A DNA stretch of 64,000 bases from Lusitaniella coriacea LEGE 07157 (lineage in GTDB: Bacteria > Cyanobacteriota > Cyanobacteriia > Cyanobacteriales > Spirulinaceae): the NCBI RefSeq assembly GCF_015207425.1, contig NZ_JADEWZ010000006.1:124001-188000 (forward strand). Reading direction: 5' to 3'. Under the pieces are notes generated by a model, which ran no database searches, was not told the DNA's origin, and saw only the letters and a list, made by a program, of their open reading frames with translations. The position numbers and the translations under genes are program-made. Below, in pieces: positions 30,333-39,228 of this stretch (position 1 is the first letter of the stretch; each line of letters begins with the position of its first letter).

Positions 30333-30400
30333 TTCCTAGTTTGGATTGGGTATTATTAAGGCTAAACTCTGCATTGAAGAAATTAGAGTCATAATTAGTT

Positions 30401-32263
30401 ATGTCAAAACACACTTTCGATTGGATTGAACGTCAAGTCTGTGACATTGCTTCAGAACGCTCAGTACAACCGGATAGAGCATTTGCTGTTTGGTGTATGC
30501 AGTTTATTTATCCAGGATTCGATCTTGACGAAGCATTAATTAGAACAGACACATTAAGAGGCTATGGAGGTGGTGATGGAGGCTTGGATGGATGGTATAA
30601 AAATGAAGATATAAGAGAATTTCATTTATGGCAATGTAAGTGGTCTGAATCGTTTGGTAAAGTTTTCGATAAAAAACCTGCACTTGAATTAAAAAATGCG
30701 CTGGAAGAATTATTGTCTTTAGAAAGAGCATCTCAGTATGGAGATAAATTTGTAGAGGTAGCAACAAGTCTTCAATTGGCAATGGAACATGATTATCAGA
30801 TAATTCTCAATATTGGATTATTGGGTTCTATGAAAGAAAACTCAATATCTCAATTCAACAAAACGATTTGTGATTTTGCACGTGAAAAAGAATTGAAAAT
30901 TTCATGTGAAGTTTGGGACTTGGAAAAATTTCAGCAAGAATATGAAGAGCATCATCCAAGTTCTGAAACATTAGAAGGACAATCCTTTAAATTCAAATTG
31001 AAGAGTTCACAAATTATTCATATGGATTTTGATGATGCAACCCTTCCTCAAGGTTGGGAAGTAGTAGTTGCAAGTCTTCAAGGTATATCTTTGGGGAAGT
31101 TGGCGCAGCAATTGGCTTCAAAGCTATTTGGTTTAAATGTCAGATTTGCCTTGGGTGCGAACAAACGAATAAAAAGTATTTGGGAATCATTAGTCGATCC
31201 AACTGATTCTCAATATTTTTGGCTGTATAATAATGGACTAACAATATTATGTGACGACTTTAAAATAACTAATGATTCTAACGGAATTCCTAATGCAATT
31301 ATAATAGAAAATCCTCAAGTTGTGAATGGCTGTCAAACTGTTACGGCTTTCAAAAAATGCACAGGAAAATATACAGATAAGCCCTCTGTTTTGGCTAGAA
31401 TAATAAAACCTCCAAGCAATAGTGAAGGAAAGAAAAAATCTCTACTTATTGCAGAAAAAACAAACAGTCAAAATCCTGTTTTGTCTCGCGATCTTCGTAG
31501 CAATGATACAGTTCAAAAGCGCTTGAGAAAGTCATTTGATCAACTCAACCCTCCGTGGTTTTATGAAAGAAAAAGAGGTGAGTGGGGAACATTAAAAACG
31601 CCAGAAAAAAATAAATACAAAGATAATACAGGAGAAATTCGAGGCTCTCACCGAAGATTAGATATGGAATATCTAGGTCAAGCTTGGAGAATGTTAGAAG
31701 GCTTCCCATCTGTAGCGATTACACAAAAGCGTGAACTTTTTGATAACGAGGAAATTTATTCCAAGGTTTTTTCCCCACGTCGTAATCCTGAGCAATTTTT
31801 GTTTGCATCAAGACTTCGTACCAAGTACGAAGAATTCTGGCATGGCAAGAATTTTGAAGGAATTCGCTCTACTTGTGGAAATTATTTGACAGATTCTATG
31901 CTAAGACGGATGATGAACGCAAAAGGTCAAGTGGTTTCACACTCAGTTGCTTTAACTTGTAAGGCATTAAAAAAAGGAAAAAGCTGGGAACTTTCAGATG
32001 CTAAAATCGGATTAAAACTAATAGATAATTTTGAATCAAAATTATTACCTTGGAACAGAATACTCGCTAAGGCTTTTCACGAAATGTTACAAGCGTTAGA
32101 CAATGATGAAGAAGCAGTTGGTTTCAAAAAAACATTAGAGAAGTCCGATGGGAACGCTCTAAAAACTTTATGGTCAAGTATTGAAGCTACCGCGAGCATT
32201 CTTTCCTTTTCGGATGAAAAGCTAAATTTACCACGTGATATTCTTCTTAGGGAGGAGAATTAA
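30401..32263 (+). CDS. AIPR-family protein with PD-(D/E)XK-like N-terminus
   Basis: 620 residues. The central-to-C-terminal part is the AIPR (abortive infection phage resistance) domain, with YFWLYNNGLTILCDDFKI at about 273-290 and ENPQVVNGCQTVTAFKK at about 303-319. Near the N-terminus GGGDGGLDGWY (56-66) followed by LWQCKW (76-81) resembles the D...QxK core of PD-(D/E)XK nucleases. The gene is AT-rich and lacks HIP1 sites, unlike its surroundings, which suggests horizontal gain. It lies between an XRE regulator and dndC, and a role in modification-dependent restriction is inferred. Confidence 0.85.
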   Translation: MSKHTFDWIERQVCDIASERSVQPDRAFAVWCMQFIYPGFDLDEALIRTDTLRGYGGGDGGLDGWYKNEDIREFHLWQCKWSESFGKVFDKKPALELKNALEELLSLERASQYGDKFVEVATSLQLAMEHDYQIILNIGLLGSMKENSISQFNKTICDFAREKELKISCEVWDLEKFQQEYEEHHPSSETLEGQSFKFKLKSSQIIHMDFDDATLPQGWEVVVASLQGISLGKLAQQLASKLFGLNVRFALGANKRIKSIWESLVDPTDSQYFWLYNNGLTILCDDFKITNDSNGIPNAIIIENPQVVNGCQTVTAFKKCTGKYTDKPSVLARIIKPPSNSEGKKKSLLIAEKTNSQNPVLSRDLRSNDTVQKRLRKSFDQLNPPWFYERKRGEWGTLKTPEKNKYKDNTGEIRGSHRRLDMEYLGQAWRMLEGFPSVAITQKRELFDNEEIYSKVFSPRRNPEQFLFASRLRTKYEEFWHGKNFEGIRSTCGNYLTDSMLRRMMNAKGQVVSHSVALTCKALKKGKSWELSDAKIGLKLIDNFESKLLPWNRILAKAFHEMLQALDNDEEAVGFKKTLEKSDGNALKTLWSSIEATASILSFSDEKLNLPRDILLREEN

Positions 32264-32337
32264 AAGGCATCAGCTTTTTTCTTCAATATTCGTAAAGTTG
32301 AATTGTAAATCCAATAAATTTCAGAAAACGATGTTGT

Positions 32338-34047
32338 ATGACCTCTCAACTCTTAGTTAAAAATCGTACCACTACTGAATTAGTGCAAGATGCCAAAGAT
32401 TTGACCCAGGAAATCCAGAAATTATATAGATTTGATGAAATTCCTTGGGTGATAGGGTATAGCGGAGGAAAAGACTCCACAGCAGTATTGCAATTAGTCT
32501 GGAACGCGATCGCGGAACTTCCACCAAATCAACGGACAAAAAAAATAGATGTTATCACTACTGACACACTGGTAGAAAATCCAATTGTTTCTGCTTGGGT
32601 TCGGAGTTCTCTGAAGCAAATAGAAAAAGCGGCTAGAGAGCAAGAAATGCCCATTATTCCTCATTTACTTCAACCTGAGTACACAGAAACATTTTGGGTT
32701 GGTTTAATTGGTAAGGGCTATCCACCACCGAGAGGTAAATTTCGCTGGTGTACTGAACGCTTAAAAATAAATCCATCAAACCGTTTTATTCGCAATGTAA
32801 TTCGTAATCACGGTGAAACCGTCCTTGTTTTGGGAACTCGTAAAGCAGAAAGTTCAAAACGAGCTTACCGGATGAAACAGTTGGAAACACAGCGAGTACG
32901 AGATCGCCTCAGCCCTAATATGAATTTGCCCAATTCGCTTGTTTACACACCTATTGAAGATTGGCGAAATGATGAAGTGTGGCTTTATCTCAATCAATGG
33001 CAAAATCCTTGGGGATGTAGTAACAAAGATTTATTTACAATGTACCGTGGTGCGAGTACAGATAATGAATGTCCTCTAGTTGTTGATACAAGCACTCCTA
33101 CCTGTGGTAATTCTCGTTTTGGTTGTTGGGTTTGCACCCTAGTCAGTCAAGATAAATCTCTTACCGCAATGATTCAAAATGATGAACAGAAAGATTGGTT
33201 ATATCCGTTACTAAATCTCCGTGCTGATTTAGATGTTGAAGATAGCCGAGATCGTCGTGATTTTAGACGAAGGAATGGTTCTGTTCAACTTTACGAACGT
33301 AACTTAGATGGAAAAATTTCTGTTGAACCTATACCGGGCCCATTTACAAAAAAAGCGAGAGAAAATTGGCTAAGAAAACTTCTAGCAACTCAAAACCAAA
33401 TTCGTTGCAATGCTCCTCCAGAATTCAAAGATATTACCCTAATCGCCCTCGAAGAACTTAGTGAAATTCGTCGTATTTGGTTGGAGGAAAGACACGAATT
33501 CGATGACAGTTTGCCGAAGATTTATAAAGAGGTGACTGGCGAAACTTTTGAGGATTCTCGTCCCGGCGCGGGAGACAGTTTGCTGGGTGCGGATGAATGG
33601 AGTACCCTTGAAGAACTTTGTGGCGAAGATGCGATGCACTTGGAGTTGATGGCAAAACTCATCGACACCGAACGGCAATACTACACAAAATCAAGGCGTA
33701 GTGGAATTTTAAGCGATCTTGAAAAGTGTTTTGATACCAGTTCTCGTTCTCGGAAAGAGGCGATTGACAACGCACATCTCAAGCGTGATTTAAAGGAAGC
33801 GGTAGGTGATGGGAATGTCGCTGCTATTAAACAGTTGACGATTGGCAATGCTCAATCCCAGGATGAAGTGACAGAAACTGAAGAGAAAGTTACCGCAACG
33901 GAACTCTTGACGATTGAGAATGTTCAATCTCAGGATGAAGTGCCAAAAATGGAAGAGGAAGAACAAGAGAACATTTCTTCAACTGAACTTTCTGGATGGG
34001 GTGCATTTAAATATGCCGCACAATCGGAGGCGACGGAGGAGGAGTAA
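32338..34047 (+). CDS. dndC: DndC-like phosphorothioation sulfurtransferase
   Basis: 569 residues. DndC is an ATP-pyrophosphatase with an Fe-S cluster that helps place sulfur in the DNA backbone. PP-loop YSGGKDSTAVLQL at about 41-53; RGKFRWCTERLKINPSN; VLVLGTRKAESSKRA; cluster cysteines in NECPLVVD, PTCGNSRFGCWVCTLV. The last ~75 residues are an acidic tail with a duplicated unit (LTIGNAQSQDEV and LTIENVQSQDEV). The dndA, B, D and E partners are absent from the window. It starts 74 bp after the AIPR gene, and a repeat remnant abuts its stop. Confidence 0.92.
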   Translation: MTSQLLVKNRTTTELVQDAKDLTQEIQKLYRFDEIPWVIGYSGGKDSTAVLQLVWNAIAELPPNQRTKKIDVITTDTLVENPIVSAWVRSSLKQIEKAAREQEMPIIPHLLQPEYTETFWVGLIGKGYPPPRGKFRWCTERLKINPSNRFIRNVIRNHGETVLVLGTRKAESSKRAYRMKQLETQRVRDRLSPNMNLPNSLVYTPIEDWRNDEVWLYLNQWQNPWGCSNKDLFTMYRGASTDNECPLVVDTSTPTCGNSRFGCWVCTLVSQDKSLTAMIQNDEQKDWLYPLLNLRADLDVEDSRDRRDFRRRNGSVQLYERNLDGKISVEPIPGPFTKKARENWLRKLLATQNQIRCNAPPEFKDITLIALEELSEIRRIWLEERHEFDDSLPKIYKEVTGETFEDSRPGAGDSLLGADEWSTLEELCGEDAMHLELMAKLIDTERQYYTKSRRSGILSDLEKCFDTSSRSRKEAIDNAHLKRDLKEAVGDGNVAAIKQLTIGNAQSQDEVTETEEKVTATELLTIENVQSQDEVPKMEEEEQENISSTELSGWGAFKYAAQSEATEEE

Positions 34048-34140
34048 TATGAAATCCAGTTGAATGCCCTCAGTACGCAGAGTAAGGGAGCAGGGGAAGC
34101 GGGGGAAGCAGGGGGAGTTTTTTTGAGGAGACGCGGTGAA
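34048..34140. repeat. Remnant of the ~244-bp element directly after dndC
   Basis: TTGAATGCCCTCAG with flanking bases (34048-34074) matches the left end at 14081, and GAGGAGACGCGG (34124-34135) matches 14270-14281. Between them is a G-rich tandem run (GGGGAAGC units). It starts on the base after the dndC stop. Confidence 0.6.
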
Positions 34141-34288
34141 TTTTTATGATGGGCAATTTGAAGGATTTGATGTAATTCAATTCTGGTGGATGACGCGATC
34201 GCGTCTGTTGGTACAATAGTCCTGTCTTTGAGGCTGCACGGCTATTTCTGGGCTTTTGCGGCTGCGAACATTCAGGCGTAAATTCCTT

Positions 34289-36418
34289 ATGTACCCGTTG
34301 CCATCCCTGGAGGTCTACCTTAAGCATTACTTCGGTTACGACAGTTTTCGTCCCGGACAGGGCAAAATTGTAGAAGAAGCGCTCCAAAACCGCGATTTAT
34401 TGGTGATTATGCCCACTGGGGGTGGGAAATCCCTGTGTTTCCAACTTCCTGCGTTGCTCAAACCGGGGGTAACGGTGGTGGTTTCGCCGCTCATTGCCCT
34501 CATGCAGGATCAAGTGGATTCATTGCGGGATAATGGGATTGGGGCGACATTTCTCAACAGTAGTGTAGATCGAGAAGAGGCGCGATCGCGCGCTCAAGAT
34601 ATTCTTAAGGGTAAAATAAAACTGCTCTACGTTGCTCCAGAACGCCTACTCACCGAGCGTTTCCTTGACTTTCTCGACGATGCGCGCTCTCGCATTGGGA
34701 TTTCCGCCTTTGCCATCGACGAAGCACACTGCGTCTCAGAATGGGGACACGACTTTCGTCCCGAATATCGCAAACTCAACTTCCTGCGCCAGCGTTACCC
34801 CGAAGTTCCCACCCTCGCACTCACCGCCACCGCCACCAAGCGCGTCCAACAAGACATTATCCAGCAACTGCGCCTGCGACAACCGGGAATTCACATCACC
34901 AGTTTCAACCGTCCTAACCTTTACTACGTTGTCACCCCCAAAGAACGCCGCAGTTACAACCAACTCCTCAAACAAGTTCGTTCCCTCAAAGGATCGGGTA
35001 TTATTTACTGTGCCAGTCGCCGCAAAGTCGATGAAATTGCCTTTCGCCTGCAACAAGATGGCATCTCTGCGTTACCCTACCACGCGGGACTGCTCGATGA
35101 AACCAGAAGCCTCAACCAAACCCGCTTTATTCGCGATGACGTGCCAATCATTGTCGCTACGGTTGCCTTTGGTATGGGAATCAATAAACCCGACGTGCGC
35201 TTTGTCATCCACTACGGCTTACCCAGCAGTTTAGAGCGATACTACCAAGAATCGGGACGAGCAGGACGCGATGGGGAACCCGCGCGTTGTGTCCTCTTCT
35301 TTGGCGCAAGCGATCTTCGTACCATTAATTATCTCATCGAACAGAAACCCGACCCCAAAGAGCAGCGATTTGCTCGCCAACAACTGTCTCAAATCCTCGA
35401 CTACGCAGAAGGAACCGATTGTCGCCGTACCATTCAACTTCGTTATTTTGGAGAACAATTCAAAGGCAACTGCGGCAATTGCGATAATTGTTGCAACCCC
35501 AAACCCGTAGAAGATTGGACGATTGAAGCGCAAAAATTCCTCTCCTGCGTGGCGCGCTGTCGGGAACGTTTTGGCATGACGCATATTATCAGCGTACTGC
35601 GGGGTTCGAGGGCAAAAAAGATCGAATCCTACGGACACCACTTGCTCTCAACCTACGGTATCGGTAAAGATAGAACTGCTGATGAATGGAAACAATTGGC
35701 GCGATCGCTTCTACATCAAGGACTCCTCAACGAAACCAATGATGGGTATCGCATCCTTAAACTCAATACGCGCAGTTGGGAGATTCTGCGCAAACAGCGT
35801 TCGGTTGAAATTGCTGTCGCTCAAAATGCCGCCACCAGAACCGCCACCCCCGCCAATCCAAAAGCAGTTGAAATGGAAATGCTGCTGGAGAGATTGCGAC
35901 AATTACGCAAACAAATTGCCGACGCTCAATCTGTTGCTCCCTACGTTATTTTTGCCGATTCTACACTCAAATTAATGACGCAAGTCAAGCCCAAAACTCT
36001 AGAGCGCTTTGCCAAACTTTCCGGTATTACAGAGTATAAATTAAATCAGTACGGCGATCGTTTCGTGTCGGAAATTCGTGCCTTTTGCCAAGAACAACAG
36101 CTTCCCGTTCCCCTTCCTTCAACCACCAATATGACAACCTTGCAATTCTATCAGCAAGGATTAACCATTGAAGAAATTGCCCGACAGCGAGAGTTACGAA
36201 ACAGTACTATTGTGCGGCATTTAAGCGAGTTAATTGAAATGAATCAACCCATCGATCTCAATCGTCTCGTCCCTCCCCCACTCCATCAACCGATTATCGC
36301 TGCAATTGAAAAAGTTGGCGCAGATTCTCTCTCGGAACTGCGCGATTATTTGGGAGAAGACTATAGTTATCAGGATATTCGTTTAGTGAGAGCCTGGTGG
36401 CGCAGAACGCAAAATTAG
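34289..36418 (+). CDS. recQ: ATP-dependent DNA helicase RecQ
   Basis: 709 residues from [20 protein letters not shown]. Walker [18 protein letters not shown], motif Ia [20 protein letters not shown] box [19 protein letters not shown], motif [19 protein letters not shown]. The RQC zinc site has cysteines in GTDCRR and [10 protein letters not shown]. An HRDC domain at about 540-620 is followed by a helix-turn-helix-like stretch ([20 protein letters not shown]), as in many RecQ1-type proteins. It unwinds recombination and repair intermediates. Confidence 0.96.
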   Translation: MYPLPSLEVYLKHYFGYDSFRPGQGKIVEEALQNRDLLVIMPTGGGKSLCFQLPALLKPGVTVVVSPLIALMQDQVDSLRDNGIGATFLNSSVDREEARSRAQDILKGKIKLLYVAPERLLTERFLDFLDDARSRIGISAFAIDEAHCVSEWGHDFRPEYRKLNFLRQRYPEVPTLALTATATKRVQQDIIQQLRLRQPGIHITSFNRPNLYYVVTPKERRSYNQLLKQVRSLKGSGIIYCASRRKVDEIAFRLQQDGISALPYHAGLLDETRSLNQTRFIRDDVPIIVATVAFGMGINKPDVRFVIHYGLPSSLERYYQESGRAGRDGEPARCVLFFGASDLRTINYLIEQKPDPKEQRFARQQLSQILDYAEGTDCRRTIQLRYFGEQFKGNCGNCDNCCNPKPVEDWTIEAQKFLSCVARCRERFGMTHIISVLRGSRAKKIESYGHHLLSTYGIGKDRTADEWKQLARSLLHQGLLNETNDGYRILKLNTRSWEILRKQRSVEIAVAQNAATRTATPANPKAVEMEMLLERLRQLRKQIADAQSVAPYVIFADSTLKLMTQVKPKTLERFAKLSGITEYKLNQYGDRFVSEIRAFCQEQQLPVPLPSTTNMTTLQFYQQGLTIEEIARQRELRNSTIVRHLSELIEMNQPIDLNRLVPPPLHQPIIAAIEKVGADSLSELRDYLGEDYSYQDIRLVRAWWRRTQN

Positions 36419-36475
36419 ATTGATTAGATGTTATGTACGAGAGAAAAGATTAGCTATCGAAGAGTTACATTTGAA

Positions 36476-37459
36476 CTACAATCGCCGTCGCAAAACAGAA
36501 AGGAGTGTCTCGAACTCCTTGGGGGGGGAGGCGACAACTTCGAGCATTTCTCCAGAGAGAGGATGCTGCAAGCGCAATCGATAAGCATGAAGCGCCTGTC
36601 CGGTTAAATTGACCCCAACCGAATGTCTTGAACTGTAAACGAGATCGCCAAGAATGGGATGTCCTGTATGGGCGGAATGGACGCGAATTTGGTGCGTTCG
36701 CCCGGTTTCTAGGCGAAATTGCATTAGGGTGTAATTGCCCAAACGCTCTTGAATTTGCCAGTGGGTGATGGCGGTGCGTCCGCCTTTTTCAAGGGGAACG
36801 ACTGCCATTTTTTTACGATCGCGTGGATTGCGACCAATGGGCAGATCGATCGTCCCGCGATCGCGCCCTGGAGAGCCGAAGACGACCCCTAAATACTCCC
36901 GTCCGGCAGTTTTAGCCTTGAGTTGCGCTTGTAAGTGTTGGTGGGCAAAATCGGTTTTAGCAACGACAATCGCTCCTGTCGTATCCTTATCGAGGCGGTG
37001 AACGATTCCCGGTCGCTGAACCCCTCCAATCCCTGCTAAATCAGAACAGTGCGCCAGCAGTGCATTAACCAGCGTACCGTTTTCGTGACCGGGTGCGGGA
37101 TGAACGACTAATCCCGCAGGTTTATTGAGAATAATTAATGCCTCGTCTTCGTAGAGAATATCGAGGGGAATTGCTTCGGGTTTTAGGTCGAGGGGACGCG
37201 GTTCCGGGAGAGAAAGATGCAGAATATCTCCTGCTTTGACTTTCTGCTTTTTTGAAGTACAACGGCACCCATTGAGTCGAACGCATCCTTCCTCCAGCAA
37301 GCGCTGGAGATGGGAACGGGACAGGTCTGGCATTTGTTTTGCCAACCAACGATCCACGCGATCGCTTTTGTCGGTATCCTCAACTTGTAAATGAATTTCA
37401 GATTTAATAATCGGAATTGGCTCTCTGTGTGGTTCTTGGATAGGTATAGCATTAAGCAA
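36476..37459 (-). CDS. RluA/RluD-family ribosomal RNA pseudouridine synthase
   Basis: 327 residues. N-terminal S4 RNA-binding domain (about 30-95: RVDRWLAKQMPDLSRSHLQR; VKAGDILHLSLPEP), then the catalytic domain with the aspartate motif PGIVHRLDKDTTGAIVVAK and RTHQIRVHSAHTGHPILGD. RluD-type enzymes modify helix 69 of 23S rRNA; RluD and its paralogues cannot be fully separated here. The start at 37459 gives an N-terminal extension of about 20 residues. Confidence 0.92.
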   Translation of the reverse strand: MLNAIPIQEPHREPIPIIKSEIHLQVEDTDKSDRVDRWLAKQMPDLSRSHLQRLLEEGCVRLNGCRCTSKKQKVKAGDILHLSLPEPRPLDLKPEAIPLDILYEDEALIILNKPAGLVVHPAPGHENGTLVNALLAHCSDLAGIGGVQRPGIVHRLDKDTTGAIVVAKTDFAHQHLQAQLKAKTAGREYLGVVFGSPGRDRGTIDLPIGRNPRDRKKMAVVPLEKGGRTAITHWQIQERLGNYTLMQFRLETGRTHQIRVHSAHTGHPILGDLVYSSRHSVGVNLTGQALHAYRLRLQHPLSGEMLEVVASPPKEFETLLSVLRRRL

Positions 37460-37528
37460 TCAGTCATCAGCCAAAAGCTTACTATATGTCCTAACGTATA
37501 TTATTTCTTAAGTCTGTGGAGTATTGAG

Positions 37529-38143
37529 GTGAAACTAACTGACTTGAAGTTAATCCTTGTCGATCCTATTCCGGAACTTTGCGATGAGTGGCGGCAAAAG
37601 TTTGATGGGATTGAATCAGTATCGGTAGTGAATGGTTATTTTGAAGAACTTGCAGAATTTGATTGTATGGTCAGTGCGGGTAACTCTTTCGGTTTAATGG
37701 ATGGAGGAGTCGATCTTGCTATTATTCGTTACTTTGGACTCGATTTGATGGATCGGGTACAAGACTATATCCTTCAGGATTTTCGTGGCGAACAGCCTAT
37801 CGGAACTTCATTTATCGTCAGGACAGGTCATCCCCATCATCCTTTCCTTGCCCATACTCCAACAATGCGAGTGCCAATGTCGATTTCTCAAACAGATAAT
37901 GTTTATCAGGCGATGTGGGCGATGTTGCTAGCAGTATGGCACCACAATCAAAAGGAAGAACAGAAAATACATATCGTTGCTTGTCCGGGGTTAGGTACGG
38001 CGACGGGAAAAGTGCCTTTTCATCGTGCTGCTAAGCAAATGGCACTCGCTTACAAAAATTTCTTACATCCACCAGATGCTATCAGTTGGCCTTATGCTAT
38101 CACCAGACAAAACGCAATTGGTGCTGGCGGCGATCTGCAATAA
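37529..38143 (+). CDS. Macro-domain protein
   Basis: 204 residues from a GTG at 37529 with GGAG seven bases upstream; the frame opens at 37391, but that part overlaps the divergent pseudouridine synthase gene. The macro signature VSAGNSFGLMDGGVDLAII and a C-terminal VACPGLGTATGKVPF are visible. Macro domains bind or hydrolyse ADP-ribose derivatives. The substrate is unknown. The alarmone hydrolase gene follows 88 bp downstream. Confidence 0.8.
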   Translation: MKLTDLKLILVDPIPELCDEWRQKFDGIESVSVVNGYFEELAEFDCMVSAGNSFGLMDGGVDLAIIRYFGLDLMDRVQDYILQDFRGEQPIGTSFIVRTGHPHHPFLAHTPTMRVPMSISQTDNVYQAMWAMLLAVWHHNQKEEQKIHIVACPGLGTATGKVPFHRAAKQMALAYKNFLHPPDAISWPYAITRQNAIGAGGDLQ

Positions 38144-38231
38144 CGTCTTACCAAACCGAATCGTCGAAGCTATAATTCCTTAAACAGCAAGCTTTATAGC
38201 TCCCTTACGGCATCACCAGAACGGATAAGTT

Positions 38232-38660
38232 ATGGCAAATCTCCAACGAGCTTTAGAAATTGCAATTGAAGGACATAAAGGACAACAGCAAAAAAATGGA
38301 TTGCCCTATGTCCTACATCCTTTAAGATTAATGTTGGCTGCCTCCTCCACAGAAGCAAAGATTGTGGCAGTACTTCACGACGTTATAGAAGACACAAATT
38401 GGACATTAGAAGCCTTAAAAGCTGAAGGGTTTTCTCAATCAATTTTGACTGCTATCGGTTGTTTGACCCATAGGGATGGCGAAGAATACGATGCTTATAT
38501 CGAACGATTGATTGACAATGAGATTGCACGAGAACTGAAATTAATGGATTTGAAAGATAATATGGACATTCGTCGAATTCCGGAGTTGAAAGAGAGCGAT
38601 CTAAAGCGTTTGGAAAAATATCACCGAGCTTGGTTGCACCTGATGAATTACGAGGCCTAA
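38232..38660 (+). CDS. Small alarmone hydrolase-like HD-domain protein
   Basis: 142 residues, only the HD hydrolase part of RelA/SpoT: AIEGHKGQQQKNGLPYVLHP, ILHD-type motif VAVLHDVIEDTNWTLEAL and ELKLMDLKDNMDIRR. The His, HD pair and late Asp are the metal ligands. Such stand-alone (MESH1-like) enzymes hydrolyse (p)ppGpp or related nucleotides. No synthetase domain is present. Confidence 0.87.
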   Translation: MANLQRALEIAIEGHKGQQQKNGLPYVLHPLRLMLAASSTEAKIVAVLHDVIEDTNWTLEALKAEGFSQSILTAIGCLTHRDGEEYDAYIERLIDNEIARELKLMDLKDNMDIRRIPELKESDLKRLEKYHRAWLHLMNYEA

Positions 38661-38747
38661 AATAGTGAATTAAAACAGTCCGCGCGCCACGAAGCGGATC
38701 CCTACAGGATCGCGCAATTCTGACAAGCTGCCAGCAAACACTGCAAA

Positions 38748-39188
38748 CTACTGATATCTTCTTCCAGAATGCTCGATCCATCCTCCAGCATGATTTCCCG
38801 CAGGATCGTGATGAGTCCAATGTATGACACCCCCTTGAGCATTCCATTCATATTCCCCATAAAACCGGATTGAATGCCCCACTTGAAGCGAATTAATTCT
38901 TGGAGCTAAGTCAATATTATGGGAAATTAACAGGGTTTGTCCGGAACGCAGTCGAATAATAAATCGCTGGTGTCTGCTTCCCTCAAGATCGTCGGGCAAA
39001 AGTTTGATGACAACCCCTTCTCCTTCTACTTGAAGATCGCTTCTTCGATTTTTAAACGCATCTCTTAATAATCGATCTCCGTTTTTCACGGATGCTGTTA
39101 TTACTGGAATTGAAACTCCTGCACTAGGAGTGAATTGATAAGCTACAGCCATCAAAATTATTAGAACCCAGAACTTCCGCATAATCAC
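38748..39188 (-). CDS. DUF3465 family exported protein
   Basis: 146 residues. An N-terminal apolar stretch (FWVLIILMAVAYQF) acts as signal peptide or anchor. The DUF3465 core has VEGEGVVIKLLPDD, GSRHQRFIIRLRSGQTLLI, ISHNIDLAPRI, FYGEYEWNAQGGVIHWTHHD and GNHAGGWIEHSG, an OB-like fold of unknown function. It is downstream of mutL in the gap to the convergent alarmone hydrolase gene. Confidence 0.82.
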   Translation of the reverse strand: MIMRKFWVLIILMAVAYQFTPSAGVSIPVITASVKNGDRLLRDAFKNRRSDLQVEGEGVVIKLLPDDLEGSRHQRFIIRLRSGQTLLISHNIDLAPRINSLQVGHSIRFYGEYEWNAQGGVIHWTHHDPAGNHAGGWIEHSGRRYQ

Positions 39189-39228
39189 ATATCACCTAAC
39201 GACTCAATAGAACAATTTTAGCAACTCT

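Noticed and set aside
32338-34047. DndC as PAPS/sulfate reductase of assimilation
   Set aside because: Length, PP-loop context and the CGNSRFGCWVC cluster motif fit DndC; assimilatory reductases are shorter and lack it.
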